Source: Crenothrix polyspora
GTDB lineage: Bacteria > Pseudomonadota > Gammaproteobacteria > Methylococcales > Methylomonadaceae
DNA: 64,000 nucleotides
NCBI RefSeq assembly: GCF_900163755.1
Contig: NZ_FUKI01000120.1
Location: forward strand, 1 to 64,000
Reading direction: 5' to 3'
Under the pieces are notes generated by a model. The model had not been told where the DNA came from and ran no database searches. It was given only the letters and a program-made list of their open reading frames with translations. Shown piece after piece: positions 1-7,796 of this stretch (positions within the stretch are counted from its first letter, which is position 1; each line of letters opens with the position of its first letter). A program made the position numbers and the translations under genes.

Positions 1-918
1 AAAAGCGGCGAGACTGGCCGTACCGCCCTTGCCGTCACTGACGCTGATTACAATCGCGGAGGTAGTACCTACGTCGCTGGCCGTTGGTGTCCCCGTTAAA
101 GCACCGGTGCCGGTACTGAAGCTTGCCCAAGCGGGTTTATTGCCTATGCTGAACGTCAAGCTGTCGCCATCAGGATCGCTGGCCACAGGCGCAAAATTGT
201 ATGCAGCACCGGCATTGACGCTGGTTGCTGAACTGCCGGTGATGGTGGGTGGCTGATTAGTTATTTTTGCCACAACTGATAAATTGAACGCTGGCAGGCT
301 CTTATTACCGCCATACCCGTCATTGACGCTAATCACAATGCCGTTTGTCGTCCCTATGTTTGCCGTTCTCGGTGTTCCACTTAATACCCCTGTTAATACA
401 TTAAATACCGCCCATGCTGGCTTATTAGCAATGCTGAACTTTAGTTTGTCCTTATCAGGGTCGGCTGCAATGGGCGTAAATTTGTAAGCAACACCTGCTT
501 GTGCGATAGCCTGGGGTGTGCCACTGATAGTTGGGGGCTGATTAAGCCGAAGCACTTGCAACTTAAATGTCAATCGTGCACTACGCCCCTTATTGTCCTT
601 CACGGTGATGGTAATGATTCTGGCTGGAGCCACATGGGCTCTAGCTGGCGTTCCCGTTAAGATACCCGTTTGGGGATCAAAAGTGAGCCAAGCCGGTTTA
701 TTACTGATACTAAAAGTTAATGGGTCATTGTCAGGATCGCTAGCCGTAGGCGTGAAAATGTAGGCTGTGCCTTCAACTGCTTGAGTCGATGGTGGTCCGC
801 TAATCACAGGTGGGCGATTAATCGCCGCGTAACTATTGACTTGATAAAATCCTAAAAAAATCGATAAGGCCGCTGCAAGTTTGTGCCTTACAATGGGCAG
901 GTCATCATTATTTTTCAT
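1..918 (-). CDS. Exported protein with tandem Ig-like (He_PIG type) repeats, C-terminus beyond the window
   Basis: The reading frame opens at the ATG at 916-918 and runs without a stop to base 1, so 306 residues are visible and the rest lies outside. Residues 1-31 look like a signal peptide: a short charged start, a hydrophobic stretch and a cut near SYA-A. At least three repeats of about 90 residues follow. Each opens with an NRPPVISG or NQPPTISG type segment, has a DPDNDPLTFSI or DPDGDSLTFSI core, and reaches a GxLTGTP or GVLSGTP motif. This is the usual pattern of the putative Ig/cadherin-like He_PIG family of bacterial surface proteins. No catalytic domain is visible in the part present. 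Function is inferred as surface adhesion or scaffolding; the missing C-terminus could hold a sorting or enzymatic domain. Confidence 0.8.
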   Translation of the reverse strand, partial: MKNNDDLPIVRHKLAAALSIFLGFYQVNSYAAINRPPVISGPPSTQAVEGTAYIFTPTASDPDNDPLTFSISNKPAWLTFDPQTGILTGTPARAHVAPARIITITVKDNKGRSARLTFKLQVLRLNQPPTISGTPQAIAQAGVAYKFTPIAADPDKDKLKFSIANKPAWAVFNVLTGVLSGTPRTANIGTTNGIVISVNDGYGGNKSLPAFNLSVVAKITNQPPTITGSSATSVNAGAAYNFAPVASDPDGDSLTFSIGNKPAWASFSTGTGALTGTPTASDVGTTSAIVISVSDGKGGTASLAAF

Positions 919-1417
919 GAGGGCATTTCCTAGAGATAATGGGGTTGGCTTGGATATTGTAAAATGTTACTGATGTGGACATTGGCATAGCCCGTTATAC
1001 CAGCTATTCCAAAGCAGGTATAACACAATGATTTTTATGTAAAAGAAATTATAACCATGTGTGTTAAAGCCTGTTGCTTTAAATTATAAATTAATTCCAT
1101 AGTGTAAATCAATTTGACAGTGCTAAAAATGGCGGGAGTAGTTGCCTTTATCCTAAAAAAATCAGTTGGACATGCAGAAAACCGTTCGTACCCTATAGGG
1201 ACACTGCTATTAAGTTAAGCAAAAAAGCACCCTCTCCTGCTGGAGAGGGGGTGAGGAAGATAAAATCAAGCATTTAAATTTCCCCTCATCCCAACCTTCT
1301 TATTTATGCCCTGTGGGTACCCTGGGCAGGGCAAGCGCATATAATTTTTACGCTGCACATAAATTTTTTCTCTAAAAAAGTCATCTAATCCCGCCAAAAA
1401 GCGTTTTCTTTTGATGC
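919..1417. other. Intergenic region, about 500 bp
   Basis: No convincing gene is seen. The region holds the upstream sequence of the Ig-like gene and the downstream flank of the BNR protein gene. The one clear structure is an 8-bp perfect stem with a 4-nt loop at 1230-1249 (CCCTCTCC / GGAGAGGG). It lacks a following T-run, so it looks more like a dispersed intergenic repeat than a terminator. Confidence 0.5.
1230..1249. repeat. Short GC-rich stem-loop
   Basis: CCCTCTCC pairs perfectly with GGAGAGGG across the loop TGCT. This type of hairpin is often dispersed in proteobacterial intergenic DNA. No second copy was noticed in this window. Confidence 0.4.
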
Positions 1418-3892
1418 CTAACGCCAGTTTTTCATGACACCCTGACCCAAGCTTCCCAATACCAGACGACCAGATTGCGCACCATACGCAATGCTAGAGA
1501 TATTGTTATAGCTTAAACCCTTATTTAACTGTTCCCATTTACCGTTCAGATTAAAGCGCAATACGCCCATTGATTGCGGACTGTAACCTCCAGAGGTATA
1601 AGCCATTGATGAGGTTGCCACCCATTCATTTTTAACAAAGGGCGACACAGCCACTGAGCGCATATAAGGATTTGCGTATAATTGTTGCCAATTATTACCT
1701 TCGGTTGCCGCCCAGAGGCCGCCTTTGCCCCCTGCGCTGCGTGTGTCAACCACTGCCATATAAGCACGGCTAGGTGTAAAAGGGTCTGCCACAATACGGC
1801 TAATAAAATAGCGCTCCAGATAAGCGTTGAAGGTGTCTGTCAGACTTTCAGGTTTTATCATGTGCGTGCTTTCTGTCCAATCCCAGCTATCACCACCATC
1901 TTTAGAGACAAAGAGCCCCGCACTGCCAGCGGCGTAAACCAGTTTGCTGTTAAAATAATCAACCGCTGTTGTGGTGCAATAATTGAGATTGGCGGTTTTG
2001 TCTCGGCAGCTTAAGACCTTGAGCCAATTTACGCCGTCATCAACACTGCGATAGACCTCTCCGTTAGCGGTTAAAAATACAGTGCGCTGTGTAACAGGGC
2101 TATTAGGGTCAACCGTGATGCCATAAATGAGTTTTTGATCTTCTACTGCAATGCCGTTGTTGGCATCTTGCCAAGAATCAAACTTGCCAGAATTGGTGCT
2201 GCGTAATAACGTCATGTGTTGATTAATATCATCCCCCATCGCTGCCCACACTTTACCTACATTGGCCTGGTCAATCGCAAAACTCGTTGCATTACCACCT
2301 GCGCCACGCCAACCGCCACCTGCTGCCAAAGCAGTCTCAAAGGGGGCGCGGTACATATTAAGGTTAAGTCGGCCATGATAAGGCCGTGGCAGAATCAATG
2401 GACTGGCGCTAGCCAGGCGTACTGGTTTAGTAGCTGATGCTGGCATGGCTTTGAAATCTCGCATTGAAGGAGTGGCCGCTATTGGCGGACTGGTAACCAG
2501 TTGCGTAGGGTTGCAGCTTTCCCAGCTCACTCCATTGTCAAGGCTACGCCAGCACCCCATATCAGCATAGCCGCCAAAAATGACGTTTTTGACGTTTTTG
2601 CCGGTTTTCCAGCGGCTTGCTGCGACATCCAGCGTGTTTATATTTTCAATACCACGAGACCGCCAGCCGCCGGTAGCACTGGCTTTGGTGAAATATTGTT
2701 TGAAGCTTATACCACCGTCTGTGGTGTTAAATAACCATTGTGCATTAACAAACAGCATGCGGTTGGCATTGCGTGGATCTATGGCCATAGTACGCAAACT
2801 TTCGCCAGTGTAGTAGAAGTTGCTCAGCAAATCAGTATTTTGTAAACTGGAAAAATGCCAATAATCGGGTATTTCCCAACCTGATTTACGCCCCCCTAGT
2901 GCGGTGTTATTATTAATAAAACGCCAGGTGAAATCACTGCCCTTTTTAGTGGCTGCCCAAATACCCCAACGGGCTGTTTCCCAAACCGACAAAGCGTTAC
3001 TGACCAGTCGTAAGCTATTGGTATTTTTAGCATCGAGCCACACGCTGTAACCGACATTATTGCCAAAATAATCAAACTCCTGTGCTTGTCCAGTGGTAGA
3101 CCACGTTGTACCTGCATCGGCTGAATAATACACGCCTGTGGTTGTTGATAAGTACATGTCATTTGGATTACTGGGAGAGAGGGCAAAATCAAAGGCATCG
3201 CCCAGTGTTGTACCAATAGCAGACCAGGTTTGGCCACTGTCTGTACTTTTATATACCGCACGTAGCGCCAATGACACAAAGCGATCCGGCGAAGAAACCG
3301 CATACAGTTCGTTAGAGCGTTTGGGGTGGATAACCAGCTTTTGTATGCGTGCGTTGGAAAGGCCTGTGGCTGCTTGTGATGTCCAGGAAAGCCCGCTGTT
3401 AGTGCTTAAATAAATAGTGGGGCTGGCGCTATTGTAAGCCGTATGACCCGCCGCATAATACGTTGCCGGTGTGCCAGGAGAAAACTGGATGCTGGTAATG
3501 TAGCGATCCGCTTGCGTTAGGGTGAATTTTCTACCTTGATTAGCGCTTCGGTAAATACCGTCATCACTGCCTAGCAAGATAATCTGAGGGTTAGTTTTAT
3601 GGAAACCTATTGAAGAAATATGCGTCGATAATAAACCTTGTGGTGCGCCAATTGCCAACCAGCTGATGCCATTGGTCGTACTGAGATAAGCGCCACTGAG
3701 ATCGCTGGCGGCAATAATTGTGCCAGTAGGGCCAATGCCGACGGCTTCAAACCACCCTCCTGCACCGGGCGTGATAGATTGCCAGGGTTGAGATGCCAGG
3801 GAAGTCGCCGCATGAGCATGGGCTAAAAAAACACTGCTGCTTAAAAAAAAAGGCAGTGCCATTACTTTAAAACTAAAAGTAGACTGTTTCAT
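1418..3892 (-). CDS. Exported BNR/Asp-box repeat protein, GH74-like
   Basis: The 824-residue protein starts with a signal peptide (residues 1-29, hydrophobic core then AHAHA-A). At least nine Asp-box type turns follow along its length: STTNGISW, SANQGRKF, STNSGLSW, STDSGQTW, SADAGTTW, TTDGGISF, SLDNGVSW, SVDDGVNW and SKDGGDSW. These indicate one or two seven-bladed beta-propellers. The start of the mature protein (WQSITPGAGGWFEA, then AASDLSGAYLS with Asp64) resembles the first blade of GH74 xyloglucanases, where an Asp before GGAY is catalytic. The fit is only family-level, so it could be a non-enzymatic sortilin/YCF48-like propeller. It is transcribed alone; the nearest upstream gene on the strand is a DUF502 protein. 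Its presence with a GH5 enzyme elsewhere in the window suggests some use of plant or algal polysaccharides, which is inference. Confidence 0.65.
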   Translation of the reverse strand: MKQSTFSFKVMALPFFLSSSVFLAHAHAATSLASQPWQSITPGAGGWFEAVGIGPTGTIIAASDLSGAYLSTTNGISWLAIGAPQGLLSTHISSIGFHKTNPQIILLGSDDGIYRSANQGRKFTLTQADRYITSIQFSPGTPATYYAAGHTAYNSASPTIYLSTNSGLSWTSQAATGLSNARIQKLVIHPKRSNELYAVSSPDRFVSLALRAVYKSTDSGQTWSAIGTTLGDAFDFALSPSNPNDMYLSTTTGVYYSADAGTTWSTTGQAQEFDYFGNNVGYSVWLDAKNTNSLRLVSNALSVWETARWGIWAATKKGSDFTWRFINNNTALGGRKSGWEIPDYWHFSSLQNTDLLSNFYYTGESLRTMAIDPRNANRMLFVNAQWLFNTTDGGISFKQYFTKASATGGWRSRGIENINTLDVAASRWKTGKNVKNVIFGGYADMGCWRSLDNGVSWESCNPTQLVTSPPIAATPSMRDFKAMPASATKPVRLASASPLILPRPYHGRLNLNMYRAPFETALAAGGGWRGAGGNATSFAIDQANVGKVWAAMGDDINQHMTLLRSTNSGKFDSWQDANNGIAVEDQKLIYGITVDPNSPVTQRTVFLTANGEVYRSVDDGVNWLKVLSCRDKTANLNYCTTTAVDYFNSKLVYAAGSAGLFVSKDGGDSWDWTESTHMIKPESLTDTFNAYLERYFISRIVADPFTPSRAYMAVVDTRSAGGKGGLWAATEGNNWQQLYANPYMRSVAVSPFVKNEWVATSSMAYTSGGYSPQSMGVLRFNLNGKWEQLNKGLSYNNISSIAYGAQSGRLVLGSLGQGVMKNWR

Positions 3893-4279
3893 AGATGGGC
3901 TTGTAAATGTAATTTTATGAGTGTGATTTCTGAGTCCATTAACACACGGTGAATGCTGTATTTTTTCTGTTATTTAAGTTTAGTAATTGTAAGAAAAAAA
4001 TACAACGATTACCATAATAATACAATAATACTATTTTAGTAATTGAAATTTAATAATTATTTAATTCATCGCAGATGAAGAAAGCTCTGAGTATTATTTA
4101 CACTCAGACAGGGTGGTTTGCTGTGCGTCTCCCTACGTTAAGCTTGAGGAAACCTGATTGGACTTGTCTCTTCGGGACGATTTTTGAAATCTAGCCATAA
4201 TTTTTAGGTGATTTTCAAAAAATAACAGGGAAACCTGAGGTTTGTCTATGTCTTGCGTTTTTTGAGTTTAAATTGTTCG

Positions 4280-4408
4280 CTACTTTTGTAAGAAATTGTA
4301 GAATAGTTTCGCGAAGAAAATCACCACAATCAAAATGACCAATGTTAAATATTTTGGATATTTTGCAAACAGTTGTGTATTGTTTGGCTTTGATTGCGTA
4401 TTGGACAC
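4280..4408 (-). CDS. Possible small single-span membrane protein (42 aa)
   Basis: A GTG-started frame of 42 codons ends in TAG at 4280-4282. It has a polar N-terminus (SNTQSKPNNTQ), then a KYPKY segment, then a strongly hydrophobic stretch (LTLVILIVVIFFAKLF) ending in a short basic tail. This is the architecture of a single-pass small membrane protein. It lies downstream of the DUF502 membrane protein on the same strand. No good ribosome binding site is visible and the start touches a hairpin repeat, so it may be chance. I do not recognise a family. Confidence 0.25.
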   Translation of the reverse strand: MSNTQSKPNNTQLFAKYPKYLTLVILIVVIFFAKLFYNFLQK

Positions 4409-4432
4409 GGTGGTTTACTGCGCGAAACCGCC
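4409..4432. repeat. GGTGGTTT hairpin repeat, copy 1
   Basis: GGTGGTTT at 4409-4416 pairs with AAACCGCC at 4425-4432 (one G-T pair). A near-identical hairpin is at 58403-58427, and the left arm alone recurs at 4112-4119. This looks like a dispersed intergenic palindrome. Confidence 0.5.
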
Positions 4433-4570
4433 TGGCATATTTAGACCTGTCCGGCTCAATCGATTAAGAGAGTAATCACGGAATAATGGCCTATAGGTGA
4501 AAACAGATAACATCCCTGCAAGCGATATTATCTGCATAATACTAGACAGAATGCGTATTGCTGTACCTTA

Positions 4571-5161
4571 TCAAGGCAATTTTGTCACTTCCGAGAGCTT
4601 GTTAAAGTCAACCCCAACACTAACAATAAGACTGGTTACTTCTTCAATATCCATCTTGGATTGTTTAACTTTTGACTTATCAACAATCACAGTAAAGCCA
4701 GACGTTGGATTGGGTGAGGTAGGAATAAACAAAACATATTTGTTTTCATAACGATTGGTCACATAAGCCATCATCCACATATTGTCCTTGGGGTATTCAA
4801 CATAGACAATTTCTTTAGCAATGGTTTGGTCATGTGAAGAAAACATACCAATCACTTTTTTAAGCACGCGATAAATGGTATTTAAAAACGGGATACGCTC
4901 AATAATTTTGTCAAAAAGAGTAATGATCCACGGCTTGCCTTTTTCGACAATCGTACGCCCGATGGACACTAAGATGGTAAAACTAAGAATAAAAAACAAC
5001 ATTGTGTAAAGATAGCTATCTGCATAGCCATACACCGAGCTGAACAAATCAGATACCAATTCTTTGATAAAAATAATAATTTTAAGAATGATAACAATCG
5101 GGATAACGGCAAAAATACCAATCAAAAAATAATTCATCAGCGTTTTAGTGAATGCGTTCAT
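4571..5161 (-). CDS. DUF502 family inner membrane protein
   Basis: The 196-residue protein has two strong transmembrane segments near the N-terminus (about residues 10-32 and 50-70). A conserved amphipathic block around IPFLNTIYRVLKKVIG follows, then the FIPTSPNPTSGFTVIV signature typical of DUF502 (PF04367). The C-terminal part (MDIEEVTSLIVSVGVDF) matches the usual end of the family. The start is well supported: GAGGAA lies a few bases ahead of the ATG. The family is widespread in bacteria and has no firmly established biochemical role. It appears to be transcribed alone; a MITE-like repeat lies just upstream. Confidence 0.88.
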   Translation of the reverse strand: MNAFTKTLMNYFLIGIFAVIPIVIILKIIIFIKELVSDLFSSVYGYADSYLYTMLFFILSFTILVSIGRTIVEKGKPWIITLFDKIIERIPFLNTIYRVLKKVIGMFSSHDQTIAKEIVYVEYPKDNMWMMAYVTNRYENKYVLFIPTSPNPTSGFTVIVDKSKVKQSKMDIEEVTSLIVSVGVDFNKLSEVTKLP

Positions 5162-5286
5162 CTCTTCCTCATATTTTTATTAGTTTTATTGTGCGCCACA
5201 AGACGTAGTGGGAATAATACGCCTACTTTACAGCCTCTTAATCTTTATGCATAGCGAGTAGTTACAGCGTTTTCACAGTTCAATAG

Positions 5287-5391
5287 TTACAGCGTAACCG
5301 TTCGCACTGAGCTTGTCGAAGTGTGCCGTTCATGCTTCGACAAGCTCAGCACGAACGGTGGCTGTAACTGTCCTAAGTTGAAAACGCTGTA
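5287..5391. mobile_element. MITE-like palindromic element, copy 1 (105 bp, longer left end)
   Basis: The core runs from TTACAGCGT (5287) to ACGCTGTA (5391) and encloses a long inner palindrome at 5298-5358 with arms containing GAGCTTGTCGAAG and CTTCGACAAGCTC. A second TTACAGCGT lies further left at 5262. From there TACAGCGTTTTCA (5263-5275) is the exact inverse of TGAAAACGCTGTA at the right end. A second full-length copy (38672-38776) and a left-truncated copy (33479-33570) share the same right half. There is no coding capacity, so any movement would need a transposase supplied elsewhere. Confidence 0.7.
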
Positions 5392-5412
5392 TGTCTTAAA
5401 TATAAAAAATAA

Positions 5413-6954
5413 TCAATCGTTTACCTGGCTAAGTGATTGCATTATTTTATCAAAATTAGTCTCATCATAATCAGCACTCATCGGCAGACTCATCACATGT
5501 TGGGCAAGTTGTTTGGCAATAGGTGTGCAATCCGCGCAACATAAATCCTGATAAGCGGGTTGTTGATTTAACGGTACAGGGTAATGCACCGCTGTTGGAA
5601 TACCGTTTTGCTTGAGTACATCCTCAACTTTTGCGCGATCATCAACCACTATTGTGTATTGTGCAAACACACTACTGCGATCTTGTCGTTGCTGTATTCG
5701 TGTTATGCCAGCAGCATCCATTAAGTGGTTATAGTGTTTACCCACAGCTAATCGCTGCGTTACTTCCCAATCAAAACGCTCCAGTTTAGCTAATATAATA
5801 GCGCATTGCAGGGTATCCATACGTCCGCCGACACCGATACGGGTATGATAATAACGTCGACTTTGACCGTGTACACGAATTTCACGGCTAGCTTTTGCAA
5901 GGGCATCATCGTTAGTGAATATTGCACCGCCATCGCCATAACACCCCAGTGGTTTACTGGGGAAAAATGATGTACAGCCGATTGTGGAAAGATTACAGCT
6001 CTTATTGCCCTTGTATTCGGCACCAAAACTTTGCGCGGCATCTTCAATCACAGGCAGATTGTATTTTGCCGCAATCGCATTAATGTCGTCCATGTCGGCA
6101 ACTTGTCCGTACAAACTCACCGGCATAATCGCTTTGGTGCGTGGCGTAATTTTGGCTTCAATCAGGCTGGCATTAATGTTACAGGTGTCGGGCTCAATAT
6201 CTACAAACACTGGTTTTGCGCCCAACAAAACAATTACTTCCGCCGTCGCCACAAAAGTAAATGGCGTAGTGATGATTTCATCGCCAGGCTGAATACCCAA
6301 GGCCATTAAGCTAATCAGCAGCGCTTCTGTGCCACTTGCTACCGTAATGCAATGTTTTGCACCCGTATACGTCGCTAGCTTTTCTTCCAACTGAATGACT
6401 TCAGGCCCCATGATGTATTGGCCGTGATGCAGCACCTGATGAATATTATGTTCCAATTGTGGACGAATTGCGTCTTGTTGGGTTTTTAAATCAATAAAGT
6501 CTACCGGCTTGACGTGCATGCTCTGCGCCAGATACGCTATCGGCGATAGAATACGTGAATCATTCATTGCTAACAGGCTGTCATCACGGGTTAATAATGC
6601 TATTTCATTCACTTTGAAACGATTTAACGCTCTGATCAGTTGCTCATTTTCTGGATTTTGCGTATTGAAAACATCGCCTTCGCTGGCTAATGCCGCTAGC
6701 CAATGTTTATTAGCTGAAAACGCCTGTAATTCTAATAAGGCAATTTGCATGGCGGCTCTGGCAGAAACACCAGGACGCACACGCGTAATTTCGCTGCTCA
6801 GATTATAGGTAAGCGCCTGCACTGATCCCGCGTATAACCACACGCGCCCACCGGCCATTGCACAGCGCTCTATCGCTTGTTGCGCTTGTTGTTGCCATTC
6901 CATTTTAGGCGCACACATATCAACAACGATATTTACATCCAAAAGTAAATCCAT
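5413..6954 (-). CDS. wbpE: PIN domain fused to WbpE/WlbC-type UDP-sugar aminotransferase
   Basis: Two parts are joined in one 513-residue frame. Residues 1 to about 148 form a PIN-like nuclease domain: LLDVNIVVD near the start holds the first acidic residue, and IALLTRDDSLL near residue 120 resembles the PIN TRD motif. Residues about 152-513 form a complete PLP-dependent DegT/DnrJ/EryC1/StrS aminotransferase. It opens with FIDLKTQQ and HGQYIMGPEV, carries the PLP lysine in SFFPSKPLGCYGDGGA, and ends in the AVHYPVPLNQQPAY and VMSLPMSADY motifs. It closely follows WbpE, which makes UDP-GlcNAc(3NH2)A from the 3-keto sugar using glutamate. WbpE normally starts at FIDLK, so the PIN part is an extra N-terminal domain. 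Upstream are the partner enzymes wlbA/wbpB and wbpD. The start has AGAGGA about 10 bases before the ATG, 5 bases after the preceding stop codon. Confidence 0.9.
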   Translation of the reverse strand: MDLLLDVNIVVDMCAPKMEWQQQAQQAIERCAMAGGRVWLYAGSVQALTYNLSSEITRVRPGVSARAAMQIALLELQAFSANKHWLAALASEGDVFNTQNPENEQLIRALNRFKVNEIALLTRDDSLLAMNDSRILSPIAYLAQSMHVKPVDFIDLKTQQDAIRPQLEHNIHQVLHHGQYIMGPEVIQLEEKLATYTGAKHCITVASGTEALLISLMALGIQPGDEIITTPFTFVATAEVIVLLGAKPVFVDIEPDTCNINASLIEAKITPRTKAIMPVSLYGQVADMDDINAIAAKYNLPVIEDAAQSFGAEYKGNKSCNLSTIGCTSFFPSKPLGCYGDGGAIFTNDDALAKASREIRVHGQSRRYYHTRIGVGGRMDTLQCAIILAKLERFDWEVTQRLAVGKHYNHLMDAAGITRIQQRQDRSSVFAQYTIVVDDRAKVEDVLKQNGIPTAVHYPVPLNQQPAYQDLCCADCTPIAKQLAQHVMSLPMSADYDETNFDKIMQSLSQVND

Positions 6955-6959
6955 GCTTA

Positions 6960-7211
6960 TTAATCCTCTTGTAATGTAAAAGCAGTAATGTGTTGACGTT
7001 GTTTTGAACTCAATTCGGGTAAGTCTTCCTCTGCTAAAGACAGTACTTGATTTTCAATATCTTTCATTTGCTTTAGCCACGTATCGCCCGGATGTGCCTC
7101 AAGTAATAAATCGAGCTGTGATTGTTGATAGACAGCACTGGATTTATTGGATATTGAAAATTCATCCGCTATCTCCAGCCGTCCATTATGATGCGCCGCG
7201 TCAATTTGCAT
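6960..7211 (-). CDS. Small acidic protein of unknown function between wbpD and PIN-WbpE
   Basis: This frame encodes about 83 residues, from the ATG at 7209-7211, which has GGAG at a good distance. A longer start at 7235 would overlap wbpD. The protein is polar, acidic and probably helical, with a leucine-rich middle (QSQLDLLLEAHPGDTWLKQ) and an acidic C-terminus (EEDLPELSS). I recognise no family. It starts 4 bases after wbpD stops and ends 5 bases before the PIN-WbpE start, so it is translationally coupled to both. Its size and place directly ahead of a PIN domain resemble a VapB-type antitoxin before VapC. No RHH, AbrB or HTH motif is obvious, so this is inference only. Confidence 0.65.
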   Translation of the reverse strand: MQIDAAHHNGRLEIADEFSISNKSSAVYQQSQLDLLLEAHPGDTWLKQMKDIENQVLSLAEEDLPELSSKQRQHITAFTLQED

Positions 7212-7215
7212 GCCG

Positions 7216-7794
7216 TTATTCTCCAGAGGTAACATGACCCGTTTTTAAAATATACACTTTGCCCGTGTGTGGACACGTTGCCGTTGCAGCGCCGGTCAGC
7301 GGCAAATCCAGCTTTTCACCGTACTCACTCATCCAGCCAATTTGCTTTGCAGGTACGCCAACCATTAACGCATAGTCAGGTACATCTTTATTAATGACTG
7401 CGCCCGCGCCAATAAAAGCATACTCGCCAATAGTAACGCCGCACACAATCGTGCAATTAGCCCCTAATGTTGTACCGCGCTTTACCAACGTATTGCGATA
7501 TTCGTCTTTACGCGATACCGCTGAGCGTGGATTATACACATTGGTAAATACCATACTAGGCCCACAAAACACATCGTCTTCTAAGGTAACATTATCATAG
7601 ATTGATACGTTGTTTTGTACCTTAACATTATTGCCGATCAGTACCTTATTGCCGACAAATACATTTTGTCCAAACGAGCAATTGCGACCAATTTTTGCGC
7701 CGCTACAAATGTGCGCCCAATGCCAAACTCTGGAGCCGTCACCCAGTTGAGCGCCTTCATCAACAATAGCGGTATCATGCTTTGTGTATGCCAT
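7216..7794 (-). CDS. wbpD: WbpD-type UDP-sugar N-acetyltransferase
   Basis: The 192-residue protein has the hexapeptide repeats of a left-handed beta-helix acetyltransferase. They run from about [20 protein letters not shown] through [20 protein letters not shown] and [17 protein letters not shown] to [20 protein letters not shown]. This layout, with [12 protein letters not shown] in the middle, fits WbpD/WlbB. That enzyme N-acetylates the 3-amino group of UDP-GlcNAc(3NH2)A after WbpE acts, giving the diacetamido uronic acid used in LPS O-antigen or capsule. It starts 2 bases after the wlbA stop codon and is followed by the small acidic ORF. Further homologues WbpA and WbpI are not in this window. 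Confidence 0.9.
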   Translation of the reverse strand: MAYTKHDTAIVDEGAQLGDGSRVWHWAHICSGAKIGRNCSFGQNVFVGNKVLIGNNVKVQNNVSIYDNVTLEDDVFCGPSMVFTNVYNPRSAVSRKDEYRNTLVKRGTTLGANCTIVCGVTIGEYAFIGAGAVINKDVPDYALMVGVPAKQIGWMSEYGEKLDLPLTGAATATCPHTGKVYILKTGHVTSGE

Positions 7795-7796
7795 AT

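Larger units (their letters stand above)
3893..4570. other. Intergenic region, about 680 bp, AT-rich with hairpins
   Basis: This is a non-conserved looking AT-rich stretch between the DUF502 gene and the BNR protein gene. It contains a possible 42-residue membrane peptide gene on the minus strand (4280-4408), a GGTGGTTT...AAACCGCC hairpin (4409-4432), a half-copy of that motif at 4112-4119, and a CTGAGT...ACTCAG stem (4086-4107). No riboswitch could be matched with confidence. Confidence 0.5.

Noticed and set aside
4080-4210. Possible c-di-GMP-type riboswitch (GCACAGCAAACC on the minus strand)
   Set aside because: A short similarity to the conserved core is present but the GAAA tetraloop/receptor layout and second stem are missing, and the sequence matches the GGTGGTTT hairpin repeat family instead.
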